NCBI GenBank assembly: GCA_943737045.1
Contig: CALSFV010000014.1
Span: 868,001-932,000, forward strand
Direction: 5' to 3'
DNA length: 64,000 nt
Origin: Parapristionchus giblindavisi
Lineage: Eukaryota; Nematoda; Chromadorea; Rhabditida; Diplogasteridae
The stretch's first letter is position 1. Every line of letters starts with the position of its first letter. Below, in pieces: positions 58,467-64,000 of this stretch. The translations under genes and the position numbers were made by a program. A model generated the notes under the pieces. That model did no database searches. It was given only the letters and a program-made list of their open reading frames with translations, and was not told the DNA's origin.

Positions 58467-58545
58467 ATCGGCAAAGTTGATTTGAACCTACAAGGTTCGG
58501 ATCGCTGAACAAAAGTTCTAGCAACTAAGCCATCTCGGCATGTTT
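58467..58545 (-). other. Degenerate Leu/Ser-type tRNA-like sequence
   Basis: The minus strand reads GCCGAGATGGCTTAGTTGCT near the 5' end and GTAGGTTCAAATC near the 3' end, with a long variable region. A- and B-box-like motifs are kept but stems are incomplete. Probably SINE-derived. Confidence 0.4.
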
Positions 58546-58964
58546 ACCAACTCGTAAAACTCGATGATAGGTCTAGTCAGAAACGTTCATAGGCGAGCGC
58601 CCAGATGTACCGTAGACAACTTTCGCGCTGGGAGAACCTAGATGTTTCAGTGCTTATCAACACTCAGTTGCGATACTTTTTTTTCTCCGGCGGGAGCGTC
58701 TTAGTTACTATCATGGAGCCGCCGTGCATTGTGCTGCTGCTTTAAAAGGTTCTTAGTGATCTTGGTGGAAAGATCGAATTGTTGAATCCATTGTAACATC
58801 ACACTCAGCAGGTCGAATTGTTTTTTTTCTCAATCGTCGTTGACCACGTCATCAGAAGTTTCACGCTGCCTTCACGTAAGAAGATGATCGGCATCATCGT
58901 GGATAATCTACTCGGATGTCAGAAGAAACTAGAAGATCGTCGTTTTATTGAAGATGCGCACTCT

Positions 58965-59700
58965 GGCGGTCTTCATAGAAATGATAAAGTTTTTTGGGTG
59001 TGTTCATGTCAGTCATTTGGTGTCCAAGCCCGTGAAGATAAATGGGCGGAGTCAAAATCGGTACATATATGCGGGGGGTCTATCAGAAGGGGCGGAACCA
59101 TGCATCGGCAAATATGTAGGGGTTCAGGTGAGTATATGTAGATCATTTTGAAATGTCATAGCATGGGGTGATAAAATTATGTTTTTAAAAAAATATTTCT
59201 GCGGTTTTTGGTTCTCGTTCTCCATAAGTGTGAGGAAGTGATTCATGAAATATATAAAATTTTTCAACCATAAAAGTATTACTTCGAGATATTTCGAAAT
59301 TCCTTTTGTTATTCTCATTTCGTTATAATTTAGCGTATTCAATGTGCTATCGACTACTTTTTATGTTTACATATTCATCACGTTTCTTTCACAATTGATG
59401 AATCTCTTGCTCACACAGTTCTTTAAATACTTTTAATTTTTTTATAGTTTTCATATTCTACAGTAATCGTCAGTTACAAGATTAGTGTATGTACTGCTTA
59501 TGCTACAGCAGCATGAATAAACATACAACGTTGTCAAAAGTACCAGTAATACGCACAGAAAAAAGAACTATAGATGACATCTCCATGAATCGAAAATGTA
59601 TTTTCCCTAAAACTATAAATACCGTCGAATACAATAACACGAGAAGCTCATTGCTTCACCTAGAAAAAGAGCGAATATGCGAATTTGAAAGATAAATTTA
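58965..59700 (-). repeat. Dispersed repeat Q, copy 3 (inverted)
   Basis: Reverse-oriented match to 28480-29560 and 40130-40440: tttttgggtgtgttcatgtc, gcccgtgaagataaatgggc, gaaatatctcgaagtaat complement and tacagtaatcgtcagttac. It has neither the TTAA element nor a LINE. Confidence 0.65.
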
Positions 59701-60009
59701 TAGGAGAGAGCAAAGTGAACAAATTACTTTTTGTTATTATGAACTTTCCTTTTGCTTTTCCTATTATGTATTTTAAAATATAATACTGGGCGAAAAATAT
59801 CTTCTTCAATTCACAATTTTATATATAATTATTATATATAAAATTATTGAGATAACTAAAAATTAAATTTTTATTTTTTTATTTTTCTAATTTGTCTAGT
59901 TAGCTTAAATGATATTGTCTCCCTTTAAGCTAGAACATTTATATGGGTGCAGCAAAGTATGTCCAAAGCAGAGAGGGAGGGACACCATATTCGTTTTCTC
60001 ACACACTTA

Positions 60010-60293
60010 TTGACCGTATAAAATGCACTTGTTTATTTGGTACGAGAGTAGCCAATCACTCCCACAAGCGACTTTCTTGTTTTGCATGGTTCAGAAACTA
60101 TGCCGATCTCTTTTATATATAATATAGCGCGCGGCGAAGGTCAGCCGGGTTAGAGAGAGGCAGCGGAGAGACAATCGAGAGGCGGGGCGAGATGTAGAAG
60201 GCTACATCTCGCTCGCCTCTCGATTGTGACTTCCGTTCGTTAGCACCATTTGTCATTTTCTTATGCAAGTACATTTTATACGCACAATATTCA
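60010..60293 (-). mobile_element. GTATAAAATG-bounded repeat, inverted copy
   Basis: Ends accgtataaaatgcacttgt and aagtacattttatacgc; interior is the complement of 31415-31660 with high similarity (gaaggtcagccgggttagag). Confidence 0.6.
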
Positions 60294-60526
60294 TTTTCTA
60301 TCGACTTGTATCGAACAATCATGGTACATTGATTTTTGAGCCACTGATTTTTTTGTTTTCAAGAGCTCAAATACCAGAAATGGGATTATTTTCGTCACTG
60401 TTTTCTGAAGCACTGTTAATTCTAGCTCCGGACATCGATAAAAGTTCATTTAAATTTTGCTTCAAAATTTTTACTTAAATGTTATCGTAAAGGCAAATAA
60501 ATTGTATCAGTTAATTTTTTAATCTT

Positions 60527-60634
60527 ATACGCACGCCAGAGCTAATATTGCTCTACGATCTGACTGTGCACACTCGTAGTCAAAGAGAGCGAGAGCGCGT
60601 TGTCAGAGCGGAGAGATTAAAATTAGCTTTAAAC
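60527..60634. mobile_element. Family H1 hairpin MITE, diverged copy 8
   Basis: cgcacgccagagctaatatt to agagattaaaattagctttaa with gcgagagcg arms. Lies about 160 bp upstream of the gene D promoter. Confidence 0.6.
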
Positions 60635-60765
60635 ATTGTTTGTCCCTGCACGTTCCAATAAAACTTGCAGGGAAAATGATTGTTCGAAGATATTCACGAA
60701 TCAACAAATTCAATTACATTACTTTGCATTATATACTAATGAGATTACACCGACCAATCATATGA

Positions 60766-61062
60766 TTATGCATAATATATTAGATTATCATGTGTATATA
60801 AATGGTCATTCCATTAATTCATCGTTCATTTTGAGCGGCTGTTATCTTATTTTCAAGGTTAGTCTCTATTCTCACTATCTTAAGGTCTTAGGATCTAGCC
60901 TTAAGACATTAAGACCTTAAGAAATTAAAACCTTATGGGACTGAGTCTTGAGGCCTGATCTTAAGACCTTAAGACATTGATGACTTATGATGTTAAGGTC
61001 TGAGGGTTTGACCTTAACATCTTGTTATCTTATTCTAAGACTATACAGTAATATCTTTGCAG
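60766..61062 (+). promoter_or_regulatory. Promoter and 5' UTR intron of gene D
   Basis: attatgcataat from 60766, TATATAAA at 60794-60801, leader exon ending TTTCAAG at 60857, and a CTTAAG-rich intron 60858-61062 ending TTTGCAG|ATG. Same order as in the three minus-strand paralogues. Confidence 0.7.
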
Positions 61063-64000
61063 ATGATCAAGCATGATACTGTTCTCATATTTCTATTGCG
61101 AATGCTCTTATCGATTGATCTATCACTCGGAGGAATTTCAATCGTCAAGGATCGCTGCATGAGCGATACGGTATGAAACCCTGAGATAGCAATAGCATCC
61201 AGTCTTTGTTTACTGGCTAATCGTTAGGCCTAAATCCTAATCATAAGATCTAATTACAGCTGTGCTTCGTTCCTGAATACTGTATAAACCCGGAAAGAGG
61301 TTCTAATGAACTGCTCCATTATAACTCTGGTCTCAGAAGCTTTAATCTCTCGGATTGTAATGTTATGTTCACGATTAAGTAGGTGGCAACAACATGTTGT
61401 ATACTTCGTCTATAAGTGACTAAATGACTCATCTAAATTCAGTGCTGGAGTTAGATGATACAACCCGTTTCACTGATCAAGTTCTCTTTAAATAAGATAT
61501 TACAGACCGTTCACGAACTGGAAATACCTAGTGAAGATGCAAGTAACGTCAGATAATAATGATCTTGATACGAAACGAGGTCTAACTCTATCGTTTGGCA
61601 AGCAAATTGTTTCCTTTTGCAACGAGTCAATTTCTCATATGTCGGCAATGTATTCTGACGATATCATTTCAAGTATGCTGTTTATTCTTTTTTTGTCGCT
61701 AGTACTTTATAAATTCTAACTCTTCTTTATAACTTAGTGTTATGTCCTTGGGCACAACACGTAGTAGAATAGAGACTTTATTAGAGAGAGAAGTAATACC
61801 AACGTAGTAACGGGAAGAAACTAAAGTAAGAATGACTATGGATGGTCAGGGATGACAATCCATAGAGATGGGAATAGGGTAGCGGTGATCTACCTCGCAC
61901 GCTAGACAACAATAGAATGTGAGGGAATACAAATAGGTACCAAAGAGTGGTACGCTAGGTCAGACTTGGGAGCGTACATAATACTTAGGATTTCTGATTA
62001 ATATTTCTGATTTTTCTTTCTGTGGTCTTTTTCGGACGAAAGTTGGCGAATTTAACACAACAAGACACTTATATCAATGGTATGCATATTCCAGGTCCCA
62101 GCGGATCAAATCTCGTCACAAAATCGAACATTCAGTGTGCTCAATTCATTATTGATCTTCACTATGACGTAGGCCTAAATATCAGGAAAATTGTTTCCAA
62201 TCGAAACTTGCAGGTCTCTGAATTCATATCTATAGATGAATCTAGAAAATTCGAACTGAGTTTCTCATACGTCAATGGTACTGAGCAAAAGGACAACACT
62301 TCCGCCACTGCTAACGATATCATGAATGTATGCAAAAAACTAGAACGAAGTAACATTATTCTGTTAGCTTTTTTCGTAAAATTAATTCTATTACAGTTGC
62401 CTGTGATTCTGATATAGTAAATAGCTCAATAATCCAGCAACCTTCGGATGTTCATTTATCTATTGTCAGTTTCTCATAACTTATCACTTCACTTTGCAAG
62501 GGACCTCGGTCAATTGTCTCTTCCTTTCGAGCTACTTTAAAATTCTCTGCACTGCCGAGTTGAGGGCACTGACCGTTGTTAAAGGTTGCCTTAAATAGAA
62601 GGACTATTTATTATTTGCAAATAGATTTTCAACTTTGTCACAAATTTCTTTTCAGATTCCTGACACTACGCAACCGTCATTTAACTGTTCTCACTTACCC
62701 GGCCATAGCATTTAGTGAGTGATGTAGAAGCTAGCTCCTTCCATAGTTTTATCAACGATCTGCCCTTTCAATTGAAACATTCAAAATCTGGAATACAATA
62801 GTACTTTGACGATTGTCCGTTTAAAATCTGTTTGAATTTCCACGATTTCACAATTGCGTTTTGGCTGAAATGAATTTAAATTTAAAGAAACAATATATTC
62901 TTCAACAATATAAAGAGGAAAATTGCAGTATCCAACGGGAGGACAGAGAATTGGAACAGGTCTCAGATCTGAAATGCTATCGACGGAAGTTCATCTTCGA
63001 TAATTCTCTCGGTCAGCCTCGTGCCACTGGCGATAACTTCAATATCTACTGTGGTATCCCAGGTTAATTTTGACTCATATGTTCAAGAATTTGATCTTTG
63101 ATCTTTGATATGATCTTTGATCTTTTGCAGTTTGCTCACTGTGCACAAATATTCCCGAATACGATTGTCCATATTGTTCTGCTGCCGAGTTCAATGCCTC
63201 TACGAATGGATCGTGCGCCACGCTAACTGTAAGATATGAGGAACCGTATCGTTGAAGTTTGACAAACTCACATGCTCACAGTGACGTCACAAAAAGACGT
63301 GAACATGGGAGGTCCTTTTACGATAGTTACGTCTCAGTTTATCAAGAAGAAAAATAAATTTATATAACATCATCGCAACTGCAAGAGATAAAGAAAATAT
63401 TGAATATTTAAACAGGACCACGTCTAAAATTGCTTGGTTCAGTGTCACGGCAAGCAGTGGATCTACAACAGCGGCGATCGCATAACTGGAACTCCCACTT
63501 GCAAGCGCTCGAAATCCACTGATGGTTATGTGTGGACGATGCAGAAGGATGGACACGACATTGAAATGCACAAGGGCGCCTGCTCTCAGCAGTGTGAGGA
63601 GTCTATTTTAACAATGAATTTGATCTATGATTCTCTCAATTTGTGAATTTCTCGTATGTTTTTCCGCTAATATTACGAATATTTCTTACTTTTTCAGATG
63701 ATTGCGCTTCGGCCAATCCACTCAAGTCTGAATGTGATTCTGCCTGCGGCCAATGCGACGTAGTTCGTATCAAGAGCCCCATACAGTGCACCGATTCTTC
63801 CACCGAGATGATGTGCGCTTCGCTTATTTAATTTATTTTTTTTTAAAATTTATTTAATCAAATTATAATAATTTTGTAATCTCAATGCGCCAATTTTTAA
63901 ATTTCAATTTTGATTTTACTGATTGTACAATTTCAGTGCTGAGATTACTGCACATCAAATAAAGATACCGAAGCTGATTACTTGCGATAAATCCAATGGA
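61063..64000 (+). CDS. Paralogue D: same ectodomain family, opposite strand, 3' end beyond the window
   Basis: Twelve exons so far: 61063-61170, 61260-61378, 61506-61672, 62095-62168, 62214-62349, 62397-62464, 62656-62714, 62929-63062, 63131-63228, 63443-63593, 63698-63812 and 63937-64000+; about 431 residues seen, no frame break. Signal peptide MIKHDTVLIFLLRMLLSIDL carries an arginine in the hydrophobic core, unlike A-C. Cysteine modules: CTNIPEYDCPYCSAAEFNAS, HGKQWIYNSGDRITGTPTCK, DCASANPLKSECDSACGQCD. Donor of exon 11 is GTGCGC instead of GTAAGC, which is weaker. Intron 3 contains a solo LTR. The transmembrane and tail exons are outside the window, so membrane attachment is inferred from A-C. 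Confidence 0.8.
61738..61983 (+). mobile_element. Solo LTR, 246 bp, in gene D intron 3
   Basis: Starts TGTTATGTCC and ends CATAATA (an ACA end with one change); flanked by exact 5-bp duplications CTTAG (61733-61737, 61984-61988). Shares agtagaatagagactttat with the LTR at 57710. Confidence 0.8.

Overview
This window is nematode-like nuclear DNA. The evidence is genes split into many short exons by AT-rich introns with GT...TTTCAG borders, a ZYG-11-type gene, a 5S rRNA gene, very dense foldback transposons, and the acggtag-type short repeats often seen in nematode introns. A diplogastrid such as Pristionchus would fit, but that is inference. No bacterial operon, CRISPR or phage feature is present.

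Layout. 0.6-3.7 kb (+): degraded exons of a glycogen synthase and of a second, charged coiled-coil protein; both carry frameshifts. 3.7-8.7 kb: tandem repeats and palindromic elements only. 8.7-17.5 kb (+): C-terminal two thirds of a ZYG-11/ZER1-like gene, nine exons whose phases all agree, with introns swollen by transposons, two tRNA-like genes and a large palindrome. 18.2 kb: a 5S rRNA gene (-). 18.4-22 kb: three copies of a 1.1 kb repeat arranged +,-,+.

The main feature is a dispersed family of four paralogous genes for secreted or type-I membrane proteins: A (23.4-26.6 kb, -), B (34.3-38.9 kb, -), C (50.1-53.7 kb, -) and D (61.1 kb to the window end, +). I rebuilt all four exon by exon. 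They share a signal peptide exon that starts directly after a splice acceptor, a 5' UTR intron rich in CTTAAG motifs, a TATA promoter with an ATGCATAAT element, two N-terminal modules and several cysteine modules. A and C end in a transmembrane helix and a coiled-coil tail. B has a different membrane/tail cassette. The ends of B are copied in inverted orientation at 43.7-44.8 kb. The family has no assigned function here; the architecture suggests variable cell-surface proteins.

Between the paralogues lie a 5'-truncated CR1/Jockey-like LINE (40.5-42.9 kb), an intact unrecognised 12-exon gene (46.5-50 kb, -), a small scrambled gene of unknown function (54.9-57.7 kb), and at least three solo LTRs with exact 5-bp target duplications. 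Because the paralogues and the palindrome arms supply empty sites, several mobile-element insertions can be defined to the base.
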